Below are positions 38,588 through 47,603 of a stretch of DNA of 64,000 nt, piece after piece. Where the stretch lies: NCBI RefSeq assembly GCF_900109855.1, contig NZ_FOBO01000006.1, positions 62,001-126,000 of the forward strand. Reading direction: 5' to 3'. This DNA comes from Roseovarius tolerans. GTDB lineage: Bacteria; Pseudomonadota; Alphaproteobacteria; Rhodobacterales; Rhodobacteraceae. The notes under the pieces were generated by a model. The model saw only the letters and a program-made list of their open reading frames with translations, made no database searches and was not told the DNA's origin. Positions within the stretch are counted from its first letter, which is position 1. Each line of letters opens with the position of its first letter. The translations under genes and the position numbers were made by a program.

Positions 38588-40789
38588 GTGACCGAACAGC
38601 CGCCGGAGTTTCATCACGAAGGCGCGCTCGTGGCGGTGTTGACGGCGCAGCCCTTGGAGGGTCCGCTGGATTACCGTGCGCCCGAGGGGGGATGTCTGCA
38701 CGGCGCCTTTGTCGAGGTGCCGCTGGGGCCGCGCAAGGTGCTGGGCGTGGTCTGGGGCGCGGGGCGCGGGGGGTTCGACCTCAAGAAGGCGCGCAGTATC
38801 ATTCGGGTGCTTGATGTGGCCCCGATGCGCGCAGAGATGCAGGAATTTCTGCGCTGCGCGGCGGAGTATACGCTGACGCCCCTACCCGCGATGTTGCGGC
38901 TGGCGACGCGCGCGCCGGGGCTGAGCGATCCGCCGTCGATGCAGAAGGTCTATCGGCCGGGCGAGGACGCGCCCGCGCGGATGACCGATGCCCGCGCGCG
39001 GGTGCTGGAGGTGCTGCGCGCGCATGGTGGGCTGGGGTTCACGCTGCGCGAGTTGAGCGACATGGCCGGGGTCACGTCCTCGGTGGTCAAGGGGCTGGTG
39101 AAACAGGGTGCCGTGCGCGAGGAGGATACGCCGCGCGACCGCGCCTTTGCGCGGCTCGATCCGGATCTGCCCGCGAAAGATTTGACCGACGATCAGGCGC
39201 AGGCCGCTGAGCGGCTGCGCGACGGCGTGCAGTCGCAGGGCTATGGCACCACATTGCTGCGCGGTGTCACCGGGTCGGGCAAGACCGAGGTTTACCTGGA
39301 GGCGGTGGCCGAGACGCTGCGGCGGGGGCGTCAGGCACTAGTCCTTTTGCCGGAGATCGCGCTGACGGCGGAGTTTCTCACACGGGTCGAGGCGCGGTTC
39401 GGGGCGCGCCCCGCCGAGTGGCATTCCGGCGTGACCATGACCGAGCGGCGGCGGACGTGGAAGATGGTCGGGCAGGGGGCGGCACAGATGGTGGTGGGCG
39501 CGCGCTCGGCGCTTTTTCTGCCGTTTCAGAATCTTGGCCTGATCGTGGTGGATGAGGAGCATGACAGTTCCTACAAGCAGGAGGATGGCGTGCTTTACAA
39601 TGCGCGCGACATGGCCGTGCTGCGGGCGTCCTTGTGCGATGCGCGGGTGGTGCTGGCTTCGGCCACGCCGAGCCTTGAGAGCTGGGCCAATGCCGAGGCC
39701 GGGAAATACGAGCGGCTGGATCTCGAGGCGCGTTACGGGGCGGCGGTGATGCCGGAACTGGCGGCGATCGACATGCGGGCCGAGACGCTGCCATCGAACC
39801 GATGGGTGTCGCCGACATTGCAGGCCGCGGTCAATGCGCGGGTGGCGGCGGGGGAGCAGGCGCTGTTGTTTCTCAACCGGCGCGGCTATGCGCCGACCAC
39901 GATCTGCCGGGCCTGCGGTCATCAGATCGGCTGCGAGCATTGCGATGCGCGGATGGTCGAGCACCGCTTTCAGAAGCGGCTGATCTGTCATCAATGCGGC
40001 GAGAGCGCGCCGGTGCCGAGTGCGTGCCCGTCCTGCGGGGCCGAGGACCGGCTGGCCGCCGTGGGCCCCGGGGTGGAGCGGCTGGCAGAGGAGGCGGCCG
40101 CGCTGTTTCCGCAGGCGCGGATCGCGGTGCTGTCGTCGGACTTATTCGGCTCGGCCCGCGCGCTCAAGGAGCAGATCGTGGAGATCGCCCAAGGCGCCGC
40201 CGACATCATCATCGGCACGCAACTCGTTGCAAAGGGACATAATTTTCCGCTGCTGACGTTGGTGGGTGTGATCGACGCCGATCTGGGGTTGCAGGGCAGT
40301 GACCTGCGCGCCGCCGAGCGGACGTTTCAGCTGATGCGGCAGGTGGCGGGGCGTGCCGGGCGGGCCGAGCGGGCGGGGCGCGCGGTGTTGCAGACCTATC
40401 AGCCCGAGCACCCGGTGATCCGCGCGATCCTCGCGGGTGACGAGGAAGGCTTCTGGCGGGCCGAAGCCGGGGCGCGGCGTGAGGCGGGCGTGCCGCCCTA
40501 TGGGCGGATGGCGGGGATCATCCTCAGTTCACCCGACATGCAGGCGGTGTTCGATCTCGGGTCGGAACTGGCGCGACGGGACGGGCCGATCCGGGCGGTG
40601 GGGGCGCAGGTCTTTGGCCCCGCGCCTGCGCCGATCGCGCGTATCCGGGGGCGGCACCGGGTGCGGCTCTTGGTGAAGGCACCCAAGGGCGTGGCGCTGC
40701 AATCCGCGCTGTCGGCCTGGGTCGGGCAGTTGCGGCTGCCCGCGCAGGCACGGCTGAGCGTGGATATCGACCCGCAGAGCTTTTACTGA
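38588..40789 (+). CDS. priA: Primosomal protein N' (replication restart helicase PriA)
   Basis: From GTG at 38588 (GGAG about 10 bases before) the protein has 733 residues. It has the N-terminal 3'-DNA-binding domain, Walker [15 protein letters not shown], the DEEH box [12 protein letters not shown], and a zinc-binding insertion with eight cysteines ([30 protein letters not shown]). It restarts stalled forks. A TTG nine codons upstream is an alternative start without a good site. Confidence 0.95.
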   Translation: MTEQPPEFHHEGALVAVLTAQPLEGPLDYRAPEGGCLHGAFVEVPLGPRKVLGVVWGAGRGGFDLKKARSIIRVLDVAPMRAEMQEFLRCAAEYTLTPLPAMLRLATRAPGLSDPPSMQKVYRPGEDAPARMTDARARVLEVLRAHGGLGFTLRELSDMAGVTSSVVKGLVKQGAVREEDTPRDRAFARLDPDLPAKDLTDDQAQAAERLRDGVQSQGYGTTLLRGVTGSGKTEVYLEAVAETLRRGRQALVLLPEIALTAEFLTRVEARFGARPAEWHSGVTMTERRRTWKMVGQGAAQMVVGARSALFLPFQNLGLIVVDEEHDSSYKQEDGVLYNARDMAVLRASLCDARVVLASATPSLESWANAEAGKYERLDLEARYGAAVMPELAAIDMRAETLPSNRWVSPTLQAAVNARVAAGEQALLFLNRRGYAPTTICRACGHQIGCEHCDARMVEHRFQKRLICHQCGESAPVPSACPSCGAEDRLAAVGPGVERLAEEAAALFPQARIAVLSSDLFGSARALKEQIVEIAQGAADIIIGTQLVAKGHNFPLLTLVGVIDADLGLQGSDLRAAERTFQLMRQVAGRAGRAERAGRAVLQTYQPEHPVIRAILAGDEEGFWRAEAGARREAGVPPYGRMAGIILSSPDMQAVFDLGSELARRDGPIRAVGAQVFGPAPAPIARIRGRHRVRLLVKAPKGVALQSALSAWVGQLRLPAQARLSVDIDPQSFY

Positions 40790-40822
40790 CGACGAAAGCG
40801 CCAGACATCGCGCCGCGCAGGG

Positions 40823-40987
40823 TTATTTGGTCTCGGCGAGCGCATTCTTTGAAACGACATCCTGTGTCGGTGCGGGCTGAGGTTCGGGAAACCACAAGCT
40901 TGGCGTCAGGGAGTTCGTGCTGATCCCCATTGAAATTGCTGGGGTTGCGGAAAGGAAGACAAGAATGGCGATTGCAGTGGTTTTCAT
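40823..40987 (-). CDS. Small secreted protein, 54 residues
   Basis: From the ATG at 40987 the product is 54 residues with a signal peptide (MKTTAIAILVFLSATPAISM) and a mature part (NSLTPSLWFPEPQPAPTQDV) rich in Pro, ending SKNALAETK. GGGGA lies upstream of the start. Similar tiny LTPSL-WFPEP proteins are something I recall from related genomes, but I cannot verify it here. The function is unknown. It converges on priA. Confidence 0.55.
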   Translation of the reverse strand: MKTTAIAILVFLSATPAISMGISTNSLTPSLWFPEPQPAPTQDVVSKNALAETK

Positions 40988-41313
40988 GGTTTCTATCCCC
41001 GTGTTGAAATATGACGGTGGAGCCATGATGACCGTGTTGAATAATGGCGGCTATGAACCGGGTCACAGTTCATTTTAAATCCTGATAAGTATCTGTTTCA
41101 TGGAACAGAAAACCTGATCGGCCTTTGCCGCAGTCCTCGTGTTGATGGGTCCGTTCCGCTTGGCCCGTCACGGCGTGGTCAGCCTATCGGGGTTCGCGAG
41201 AATGGTTTTGGCACCAGGTGGCGAAGTGACGCCCTGTCGGTGGAGCGCATTGCAAAAGCTGCATGCTTGCATAGCTGGAAGCTGAAACGCGCAACCGCGA
41301 AAAGGAGACGAAT
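40988..41313. other. Intergenic region upstream of the bacterioferritin-like gene
   Basis: These 326 bp contain no credible gene. An AT-rich segment at 41071-41100 resembles a promoter (TTTTAAATCCTGATAAGT). It overlaps a near-perfect palindrome CTGTTTCATGGAACAG at 41093-41108, a possible operator. The bfr-like Shine-Dalgarno AAAAGGAG lies at the right end. Confidence 0.5.
41093..41108. promoter_or_regulatory. Near-palindrome CTGTTTCATGGAACAG (candidate operator)
   Basis: Fourteen of 16 positions are symmetric. It lies at the edge of an AT-rich promoter-like stretch between two divergent genes, about 200 bp before the bacterioferritin-like start. The regulator is unknown. Confidence 0.35.
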
Positions 41314-41808
41314 ATGGCTGACCGCACGACGAGCATCGAGAATCTGCAAACCGCGCTGTCGATGGAACTGACGGCGGTGCATCAATACCTGCTGCATGCC
41401 CACACGCTGGAGGATTGGGGCATCGACAAGCTGGCCGCGAAGATGCGCGAGGAGATGCACGAGGAGCTGGGCCATGCCGGGGCCTTCATCGACCGGATCA
41501 TGTTCTTGGGCGGTGTGCCCAAGCTGGAAGCTGCCAAGACGCCGCAGAAGGCCGAGAGCCTCAAGGCGCTCTTCGAGGCCGACAAGGGGGAGGAAGCCGG
41601 GGCGATTGAGTTCTACACCAAGGCCGCGCGGCAGGCCTTCGAGAGCGACGATATCGGCACGCGGGCGCTGTTCGAGCGGATCGTGCAGGATGAGGAGGGG
41701 CATTGGGAATGGCTCGACCTGCAGCTTGATCTGTTGCGCAAGCTGGGTGAGCCTGCGTTCATGACCAATTACATGAGTGGCACGAGCGCCGATCAGGGCG
41801 CGGGCTGA
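41314..41808 (+). CDS. Bacterioferritin-like protein with intact ferroxidase site but no heme-ligand Met
   Basis: The 164-residue four-helix protein aligns without gaps with E. coli bacterioferritin over the active site: di-iron ligands Glu18, Glu51, His54, Glu94, Glu127 and His130 are all at the same positions. Residue 52, the heme-ligating Met in true Bfr, is Leu (EELGHAGAF). It is therefore a non-heme Bfr relative or one subunit of a mixed shell. The expected role is iron oxidation and storage or peroxide detoxification. The start follows AAAAGGAGACGAAT. Confidence 0.85.
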   Translation: MADRTTSIENLQTALSMELTAVHQYLLHAHTLEDWGIDKLAAKMREEMHEELGHAGAFIDRIMFLGGVPKLEAAKTPQKAESLKALFEADKGEEAGAIEFYTKAARQAFESDDIGTRALFERIVQDEEGHWEWLDLQLDLLRKLGEPAFMTNYMSGTSADQGAG

Positions 41809-41838
41809 GCGGCGGTTGGTCCGTTGTCCGGACCCAAG

Positions 41839-41907
41839 GTCATCCTCGGGCCTGACCCGAGGATCCCTCAATCATGAGATCCTCTGGTCAGGCCAGAGGA
41901 TGACGGG
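41839..41907. repeat. Composite palindromic repeat, third locus
   Basis: It holds TCATCCTCGGG-loop-CCCGAGGATC, the linker CATGAGATCCTC and a second hairpin ATCCTCTGG / CCAGAGGAT ending GATGACGG, matching the architecture at 37616-37792 with changed stem bases. It lies after the bacterioferritin-like gene. Confidence 0.8.
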
Positions 41908-41920
41908 GAGTAGGGGGCGA

Positions 41921-41974
41921 GGATGACGGGGCGCAGGGGATGAGAATGGATGACGGGGCGCAGGGGATGAGAAT
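41921..41974. repeat. Perfect 27-bp tandem duplication
   Basis: The 27-bp unit starting GGATGACGGGGCGCAGG and ending GATGAGAAT occurs twice head to tail (41921-41947, 41948-41974) without a mismatch. Its first bases match the end of the adjacent palindromic repeat, so it probably grew from it. Confidence 0.9.
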
Positions 41975-42000
41975 GACGGCAGGTGAAGGTGGCGGGACGG

Positions 42001-42046
42001 CGCTTTCTTGAAAAGAAAGCGGTCCGAAATCTTTTGAAGATTTCGG
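42001..42046. repeat. Twin triloop hairpins, copy 2
   Basis: A 9-bp stem CGCTTTCTT / AAGAAAGCG with loop GAA (42001-42021) is followed after two bases by the 10-bp stem CCGAAATCTT / AAGATTTCGG with loop TTG (42024-42046). Order and loop sequences are as in copy 1 (8211-8257). It lies 55 bp before the MFS start. Confidence 0.8.
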
Positions 42047-42101
42047 ATGCTGGCGGGTGTGGCCTCTCGCCAAAGCCGAAACTTGGGCGTAAGGAATGCG
42101 C

Positions 42102-43334
42102 ATGAGTGCGCAATTTCCCCTTGGGCGTGCGCGGGAGCTGCCGGTCTGGCGGCGTCCCGTCACGCTGTTGTTCCTGATGGCCGCCGCGATGCCGGTGGCC
42201 TTTGCGACGTGGTCGGCGCTGCTCAATAATTTCGTGATCGAGATGGCGGCGTTCGACGGCTCGGATATCGGCTGGCTGCATACCGTGCGCGAGATCCCCG
42301 GCTTTTTCGCCGTGGGGGTGATCGCGCTCATTATCTTCATGCATGAGCAGGTGCTGGGGCTGGTGTCGCTCTTGCTGCTGGGCGTGGCCACCGCGCTTAC
42401 TGCGCAGTTCCCGACATTGGGCGGTATCCTGACGATCACCATGCTCAGTTCCATCGGGTTTCATTATTATGAGACGGTCAATCAGTCGCTGCAATTGCAA
42501 TGGCTGGACAAGCTGCGCGCGCCGCAGATGCTGGGCTGGCTGCTGGCGGCGGGATCGGGGGCCACTTTGGTCGCCTATGTGCTGATCGTGCTGACCTGGC
42601 AGGCGTTCGATATCAGCTATAACACCGTCTACATGATCTCGGGCGGGTTCACCGCCTGTGTCGCGGTGTTCTGTCTGCTCGCCTATCCGAAGTTCGAGGC
42701 GCCCAATCCGCAGGTCAAGAAGATGGTGCTGCGGCGGCGCTACTGGCTCTATTATGCACTGCAATTCATGGCGGGCGCGCGGCGGCAGATTTTCGTGGTC
42801 TTCGCGGGCTTCATGATGGTCGAGAAGTTCGGCTTTGAAGTCCACGAGGTGACCGCGCTCTTCCTGATCAACCTTGTGGTCAACATGGTGGCCGCGCCGC
42901 TGATGGGGCGGGCGGTGTTCCGCTTTGGCGAGCGCAACACGTTGGTCTTTGAATATGTCGGGCTGGCGTTGGTGTTCTTGGCCTATGGCGGAATCTACTT
43001 CTTCGGCTGGGGCGTGGTGCTGGCGGCGACGCTCTATGTGGTGGATCATGTGCTGTTCTCGCTGGCCCTTGCGCTCAAGACCTATTTCCAGAAGATCGCC
43101 GATCCCGGGGACATCGCGCCGACCGCTGCCGTGGCGTTCACCATCAACCATATCGCGGCGGTGTTCCTGCCGGCGCTTCTGGGCTATCTGTGGCTGATCT
43201 CGCCTGCGGCGGTGTTCATGGCGGCGGCGGGCATGGCCTGTGTATCGCTGGCGCTTGCGCTGCTGATCCCGCGCCACCCGGAGCCGGGCAACGAGACCGT
43301 GTTTGCGCGGTTCATCCCCGCGCCCGCCGAATAA
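42102..43334 (+). CDS. MFS transporter
   Basis: The 410-residue protein has about twelve hydrophobic segments and no soluble domain. GGERNT- and RNTLVFEYVG-like loops and two six-helix halves suggest a major-facilitator fold, although the classical loop 2-3 motif is weak. The ATG at 42102 is eight bases after TAAGGA; an ATG two codons earlier is possible. The substrate is unknown. It is flanked upstream by a dense cluster of repeats. Confidence 0.75.
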   Translation: MSAQFPLGRARELPVWRRPVTLLFLMAAAMPVAFATWSALLNNFVIEMAAFDGSDIGWLHTVREIPGFFAVGVIALIIFMHEQVLGLVSLLLLGVATALTAQFPTLGGILTITMLSSIGFHYYETVNQSLQLQWLDKLRAPQMLGWLLAAGSGATLVAYVLIVLTWQAFDISYNTVYMISGGFTACVAVFCLLAYPKFEAPNPQVKKMVLRRRYWLYYALQFMAGARRQIFVVFAGFMMVEKFGFEVHEVTALFLINLVVNMVAAPLMGRAVFRFGERNTLVFEYVGLALVFLAYGGIYFFGWGVVLAATLYVVDHVLFSLALALKTYFQKIADPGDIAPTAAVAFTINHIAAVFLPALLGYLWLISPAAVFMAAAGMACVSLALALLIPRHPEPGNETVFARFIPAPAE

Positions 43335-43355
43335 TCCCCAAGAATTGAGGCCGAC

Positions 43356-44228
43356 ATGCCGACCTATACCGCGCTCACCACGCTATCCGACAAATCTCAG
43401 GCAGAGGCGCTGGCCGAGGCGCTGGAAGGGCTGACGCCCGAACCGACCGGCGTGGGGGCCTTCGAGATGGAGGACGGGTCCGGACTGTGGGAGATCGGTG
43501 CTTATTTCGAGGAGGCCCCGGACGAGGCGGGGCTGGCCCTGCTGGCGACGATCCACGAGGCAAAGCCCTTTGCGGTGTCGGAACTGCCCGAGGTGGACTG
43601 GGTCGCCAAGGTGCGGCGCGATCTGAGCCCGGTCGAGGCGGGGCGGTTCTTTGTCTATGGCAGCCACGATGCCGACCGCGTGCCGGAGGGCTGCGAGCCC
43701 TTGCTGATCGAGGCGTCGATGGCGTTTGGGACCGGGCATCATGGCACCACATTGGGCTGCCTGCGCGCGCTTGACCGGCTGGCCGATGCAGGCTTTGTCG
43801 GGCGTTCGGTGCTTGATCTGGGCTGTGGCACTGCCGTTCTGGCGATGGGGGCGGCGCGGATCTGGCCGGGGGTGATGCTGGCCTCGGATATCGACGCGGT
43901 GGCGGTCGAGGTGGCCGAGGCCAACGTGGCGGCCAACGATCTGGGCGGACGCGTGCGCTGTGTCGAGGCGACCGGGCTCGATCATCCGGAGTTGCTGGCC
44001 GCAAGTCCTTATGACCTGATCTTCGCCAATATCCTCAAGGGGCCGCTGATCGCGCTTGCCCCCGAGATCACGGCGCGGCTGCGGCCCGGCGGAAAGGTGA
44101 TTCTCTCAGGCATCTTGAACGAGCAGGCCGACGAGGTGGTCGGGGTTTATGCACAGGCCGGAAACAATCTTGATCATCGCGATGAAATTGGTGACTGGAC
44201 GACGCTGGTGATGTCCAGAAACTCTTGA
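43356..44228 (+). CDS. prmA: Ribosomal protein L11 methyltransferase
   Basis: The 290-residue protein has the PrmA layout: an N-terminal substrate-binding domain, a linker, then a SAM domain with AFGTGHHGTTLGCLRAL, VLDLGCGTAVLAMGA, ASDIDAVAVEVAEANV and FANILKGPLIALAPEI. It methylates L11 of the large ribosomal subunit. It starts 21 bp after the MFS stop, so they may be co-transcribed. Confidence 0.93.
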   Translation: MPTYTALTTLSDKSQAEALAEALEGLTPEPTGVGAFEMEDGSGLWEIGAYFEEAPDEAGLALLATIHEAKPFAVSELPEVDWVAKVRRDLSPVEAGRFFVYGSHDADRVPEGCEPLLIEASMAFGTGHHGTTLGCLRALDRLADAGFVGRSVLDLGCGTAVLAMGAARIWPGVMLASDIDAVAVEVAEANVAANDLGGRVRCVEATGLDHPELLAASPYDLIFANILKGPLIALAPEITARLRPGGKVILSGILNEQADEVVGVYAQAGNNLDHRDEIGDWTTLVMSRNS

Positions 44229-44241
44229 AATTAAGTCTAAA

Positions 44242-44282
44242 ATTGGCCCGGCTTGCCAATTCTGCCTTGTTTCCGCCATAAT
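44242..44282 (+). promoter_or_regulatory. Candidate promoter overlapped by an inverted repeat
   Basis: TTGCCA (44253-44258) and CATAAT (44277-44282) are 18 bp apart and fit a sigma-70 promoter for the gene at 44338. An ATTGGC/GCCAAT inverted repeat (44242-44260) covers the -35 element and could bind a regulator. Confidence 0.4.
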
Positions 44283-44337
44283 CGAGGCGTAGTTTTTTCT
44301 CAATTACGGTGGGGGTCGTGATTGGGGAAATGTTGCC

Positions 44338-44682
44338 ATGACTGATGTGCACCAAGCCTTTAATTCTCGCGTCAAGGCGCTTGACCGCAAACGTGCCCGC
44401 TCCGGGTATGGATATGTCGGCAAGGTCCGCAGTGACGGCCTTACCGTTTTCAAACCCAAGCGGCGGATGCCGGGTCTTCCGATCCGCGGTCTGCTCTACA
44501 TGGTTCTGGGCTTTGTCTTTTTCAAAGGCGTCGTTCTCGCCCATCTGGGCGGGGTCACCTATGAGGAGCGCGTGGCGCAATTGGCCGAGGGCAGCCTCAT
44601 TCAGCAGGCGGGCGCGGCGGTGATGCAGCCCGACCCGTTGACGCGGATCATGGCGCGCTATCTGGCGCCGGTTTTGCGCTGA
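44338..44682 (+). CDS. Hypothetical protein with one membrane segment
   Basis: The 114-residue protein has a basic N-terminal half (residues 1-45, RVKALDRKRARSGYGYVGKV), one membrane helix (LLYMVLGFVFFKGVVLAHLG, about 52-71) and a C-terminal part ending MARYLAPVLR. I recognise no family. It has its own promoter-like sequence upstream and a terminator downstream, so it looks monocistronic. Confidence 0.7.
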   Translation: MTDVHQAFNSRVKALDRKRARSGYGYVGKVRSDGLTVFKPKRRMPGLPIRGLLYMVLGFVFFKGVVLAHLGGVTYEERVAQLAEGSLIQQAGAAVMQPDPLTRIMARYLAPVLR

Positions 44683-44709
44683 TCCTGAACTGATCGGGTC
44701 GTCTGACGG

Positions 44710-44746
44710 AAAAAGCCCTGCGCAGCTGTGTCTGTGCAGGGCTTTT
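44710..44746. terminator. Bidirectional intrinsic terminator
   Basis: AAAAGCCCTGC pairs with GCAGGGCTTTT across a short loop, giving A and T tracts on both sides. It serves the plus-strand hypothetical gene and the minus-strand DUF1127 gene. Confidence 0.85.
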
Positions 44747-44784
44747 CTGTGTTGTCCGGGTCGTGCGACCCGCGTCGTTGCGCA

Positions 44785-44982
44785 TCAGATGTTGCGTGCA
44801 ACGACGTCGATGTCGCCACGGGTCAGGCCGATATCGTCAAGCTCGCGGTCCGAGAGTTGCGACAGGGCGTTGCGCGTGGCGCGGCGCTCGTTCCATGCGA
44901 CGAGCATGGACAGGACGCGAGAGGCGAGAGAGCCGAAACCGGCGTGAGGGGCGTGGGCGCGGGTGGTGTCAAGAGCGGCCAT
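44785..44982 (-). CDS. DUF1127 (YjiS-like) small protein
   Basis: The 65-residue product ends with the DUF1127 signature: NALSQLSDRELDDIGLTRGD (Arg-rich helix then D-I-G-L-x-R-x-D). The ATG at 44982 follows AAGGA at the right spacing; the upstream extension is not family-like. Short DUF1127 proteins affect sRNA turnover and phosphate or stress responses in some alphaproteobacteria. The promoter region upstream holds an ATGCAT inverted repeat. Confidence 0.88.
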   Translation of the reverse strand: MAALDTTRAHAPHAGFGSLASRVLSMLVAWNERRATRNALSQLSDRELDDIGLTRGDIDVVARNI

Positions 44983-45084
44983 GAGAGTGTTCCTTGAATG
45001 GGTGGTTGCGGAGGAATTACGTTTCTGCAGTGCAGCTAGTGAGACAATCCTGTTCTCGCAAGCCGGGATTATTGCATAGTTCTT

Positions 45085-45099
45085 ATGCATTTAATGCAT
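45085..45099. promoter_or_regulatory. ATGCAT-TTA-ATGCAT inverted repeat
   Basis: A perfect 6-bp inverted repeat with a 3-bp centre lies in the 311-bp gap between DUF1127 (minus) and ruvC (plus). Besides this and the GTTC-type box at 45241, that gap shows only AT-rich promoter-like sequence. Confidence 0.35.
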
Positions 45100-45240
45100 G
45101 GGTCGGAGCGGCGTTCAAGTTGTTGTTTGTAAGTGGTTTTTCATTTCACCGAGCCTCGGGTGATCCTGTCGGGGCGGCAATTCTGCAACGTTTTGCCGTG
45201 GGGCTGGGCAAAATGGAAACTTGCATTCCCCTTGGTCTTT

Positions 45241-45255
45241 GTTCTTGTTTCGTGC
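45241..45255 (+). promoter_or_regulatory. Possible LexA (SOS) box upstream of ruvC
   Basis: GTTC-N7-GTGC is one base from the alphaproteobacterial consensus GTTC-N7-GTTC, 39 bases before the ruvC ATG. SOS control of ruvCAB would be expected. Confidence 0.35.
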
Positions 45256-45293
45256 TATTGCATCGAAAAACAGGCGGGCAGGGCTGAAAAAAC

Positions 45294-45800
45294 ATGCGGG
45301 TATTGGGCATAGATCCCGGGTTGCGCAACATGGGCTGGGGCGTGATCGACGTGGACGGCAGCCGTCTGAGCCATGTGGCGAATGGCATCTGCCATTCGAC
45401 CGGCGTGGACCTCGGCGCGCGGCTTTTGTCGCTGCATGAGCAGCTGACCGACATTTTCCATCGTTATGATCCGACTGCGGCGGCGGTGGAGCAGACATTC
45501 GTCAACAAGGACGGGGCGGGCACGCTCAAGCTGGGGCAGGCGCGTGGCATCGCCCTCTTGGTACCTGCGCAATACGGGCTGACGGTCGGGGAATACGCGC
45601 CCAACTCGGTCAAGAAGACGGTGGTGGGTGTGGGCCATGCCGCCAAGGAGCAGGTGGCGCATATGGTCAAGGTGCAACTGCCGGGCGTGGTGCTGGCCGG
45701 GCCGGATGCGGCGGATGCGCTGGCGATTGCCATTTGCCACGCGCATCACGCGCGCTCGGGCGACATGCTGGCCCGCGCGGTGGCGAGGGCGGGCGCATGA
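45294..45800 (+). CDS. ruvC: Crossover junction endodeoxyribonuclease RuvC
   Basis: The 168-residue protein has the RuvC catalytic acids: Asp7 ([12 protein letters not shown]), Glu66 ([11 protein letters not shown]) and the C-terminal pair in [16 protein letters not shown]. It resolves Holliday junctions after RuvAB migration. ruvA overlaps its stop by four bases. Confidence 0.96.
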   Translation: MRVLGIDPGLRNMGWGVIDVDGSRLSHVANGICHSTGVDLGARLLSLHEQLTDIFHRYDPTAAAVEQTFVNKDGAGTLKLGQARGIALLVPAQYGLTVGEYAPNSVKKTVVGVGHAAKEQVAHMVKVQLPGVVLAGPDAADALAIAICHAHHARSGDMLARAVARAGA

Positions 45801-46462
45801 TCGGGCGGATCGCGGGACGGATCGACTACCGCGCGAGCGATCACGTGCTGATTGACGTGCGCGGGGTGGGGTATCTGGTCTATTGCTCGGACCGGACGCT
45901 GTCGTCGCTGCCTGCCGTGGGCGGCATGGCCGCGCTTTATACCGATCTGCTGGTGCGCGAGGATATCCTGCAACTCTTCGGCTTTTCGACGCTGGTGGAA
46001 AAGGAATGGCACCGGTTGCTGATGAGCGTGCAGGGGATCGGGGCCAAGGCATCGCTGGCCATTCTGGGCGCGCTCGGCCCGGATGGGGTGAGCCGTGCGA
46101 TTGCCATCGGCGACTGGAACGCGGTGACGGCGGCCAAGGGGGTGGGCGCCAAGACCGCGCAGCGCGTGGTCAACGAGTTGAAGGACAAGGCGCCCACGGT
46201 GATGGCGATGGGCAGCGCGCCCCCGCCCGCGCAGGATGCGGGCGAGGTGATCGAGGCAGAGAGCGTCGCCGCCCCAGTTGCGGCCCCGGTGATGCCTGCG
46301 GGGAACGGCGCGCAGGCCGAGGCGCTGTCGGCGCTGACCAATCTGGGCTATGCCCCGGGCGAGGCGGCGGGTGCTGTGGCGCAGGCGGCGGGTGAGACGG
46401 CGCAGGCCGACACGCCTACGCTCATCCGCGCGGCGCTGCGCCTGCTGGCACCGAAAGGCTAA
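45797..46462 (+). CDS. ruvA: Holliday junction DNA helicase subunit RuvA
   Basis: The 221-residue protein begins [20 protein letters not shown] (OB-fold), has helix-hairpin-helix motifs ([20 protein letters not shown] and [20 protein letters not shown]), an acidic/Ala-rich linker and a C-terminal UBA-like domain that contacts RuvB. It overlaps ruvC; ruvB starts three bases after it. Confidence 0.96.
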   Translation: MIGRIAGRIDYRASDHVLIDVRGVGYLVYCSDRTLSSLPAVGGMAALYTDLLVREDILQLFGFSTLVEKEWHRLLMSVQGIGAKASLAILGALGPDGVSRAIAIGDWNAVTAAKGVGAKTAQRVVNELKDKAPTVMAMGSAPPPAQDAGEVIEAESVAAPVAAPVMPAGNGAQAEALSALTNLGYAPGEAAGAVAQAAGETAQADTPTLIRAALRLLAPKG

Positions 46463-46465
46463 GAT

Positions 46466-47494
46466 GTGACCGATCCGGACCCGACATTGCGCGCCGAGGC
46501 ATTGCCCGAGGATCAGGACCGCAGCCTGCGACCGCAGGCGCTCAAGGAATTCATCGGGCAGCGCGAGGCGCGGGCCAATCTGGCGGTGTTCATCCAATCG
46601 GCGCGGCAGCGTGGCGATGCGATGGATCACACGCTGTTTCACGGCCCCCCCGGTCTGGGCAAGACGACGCTGGCGCAGATCATGGCGCGCGAATTGGGGG
46701 TGGGGTTTCGCATGACCTCCGGCCCGGTCTTGGCCAAGGCGGGGGATCTTGCGGCGATCCTGACCAATCTGGAGCGCAATGATGTTCTGTTCATCGACGA
46801 AATCCATCGCCTCAATGCGGCGGTGGAAGAGGTGCTTTACCCCGCGATGGAGGATTTCGAGCTTGATCTGGTGATCGGCGAGGGACCGGCGGCGCGCACC
46901 GTGCGGATCGAGTTGCAACCCTTCACGCTGGTCGGGGCGACAACGCGGCTGGGGCTGCTCACCACGCCGCTGCGCGACCGCTTCGGCATTCCCACGCGCC
47001 TGCAATTCTACGAGATCGACGAGTTGCACGAGATTGTGCGGCGCAATGCCAAATTGCTGAACATTCCCACCGACCCGGATGGCGCGCGCGAGATCGCGCG
47101 ACGCTCGCGCGGGACGCCGCGCATCGCCGGGCGTCTGTTGCGCCGGGTGGTGGATTTCGCGGTGGTTGAGGGCGGCGGCAAGATCAGCCGGGAATTGGCC
47201 GATGCCTCGCTCACCCGGCTGGGGGTGGATCATCTGGGGCTGGATGGGGCCGACCGGCGCTATCTGCGGCTGATCGCCGAGGCCTATCAGGGCGGGCCGG
47301 TCGGGATCGAGACGATCAGCGCGGCCTTGTCCGAGAGCCGGGATGCATTGGAAGAGGTGATCGAGCCGTTTCTGTTGCAGCAGGGCCTGATTCAGCGCAC
47401 GCCGCGCGGGCGGATGCTGGCGCAGGGCGGCTGGACGCATCTAGGCTTGCCCGCGCCGGGACCGAAAGGGCAGAACGATCTATTCGGCAAGTGA
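46466..47494 (+). CDS. ruvB: Holliday junction DNA helicase motor RuvB
   Basis: The 342-residue protein has Walker [13 protein letters not shown], Walker [10 protein letters not shown], sensor [18 protein letters not shown] and the C-terminal winged helix with TPRGRML. It starts with GTG. It is the ATP-driven ring that moves Holliday junctions with RuvA. The start context (three-base gap) indicates coupling to ruvA. Confidence 0.97.
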   Translation: MTDPDPTLRAEALPEDQDRSLRPQALKEFIGQREARANLAVFIQSARQRGDAMDHTLFHGPPGLGKTTLAQIMARELGVGFRMTSGPVLAKAGDLAAILTNLERNDVLFIDEIHRLNAAVEEVLYPAMEDFELDLVIGEGPAARTVRIELQPFTLVGATTRLGLLTTPLRDRFGIPTRLQFYEIDELHEIVRRNAKLLNIPTDPDGAREIARRSRGTPRIAGRLLRRVVDFAVVEGGGKISRELADASLTRLGVDHLGLDGADRRYLRLIAEAYQGGPVGIETISAALSESRDALEEVIEPFLLQQGLIQRTPRGRMLAQGGWTHLGLPAPGPKGQNDLFGK

Positions 47495-47519
47495 CGGTGC
47501 CCCGGTGCGGGTGTCGGAT

Positions 47520-47547
47520 TTGAGTATTTTTGCCATAAAGAAACCGG
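47520..47547 (+). repeat. Dispersed TTGAGTATTTTTG motif, copy 3
   Basis: TTGAGTATTTTTGCCATAAAG then AAACCGG lies 26 bases after the ruvB stop. The first 13 bases equal copy 1 (6055); the AAGATGAAG half is changed to AAAGAAACC. Confidence 0.5.
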
Positions 47548-47603
47548 GATTTGCGGGATCGGGCGGGGCCTGCTAGAGGGGCGCGGGATATGGAGGACGC
47601 TGC

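Noticed and set aside
41921..41974. Possible CRISPR or attachment site
   Set aside because: Two abutting 27-bp units have no spacer, and no integrase is near.
41868..43277. Minus-strand 469-codon frame opposite the MFS gene
   Set aside because: Antisense shadow; the end that reads SSGLTRGSHD is the palindromic repeat.
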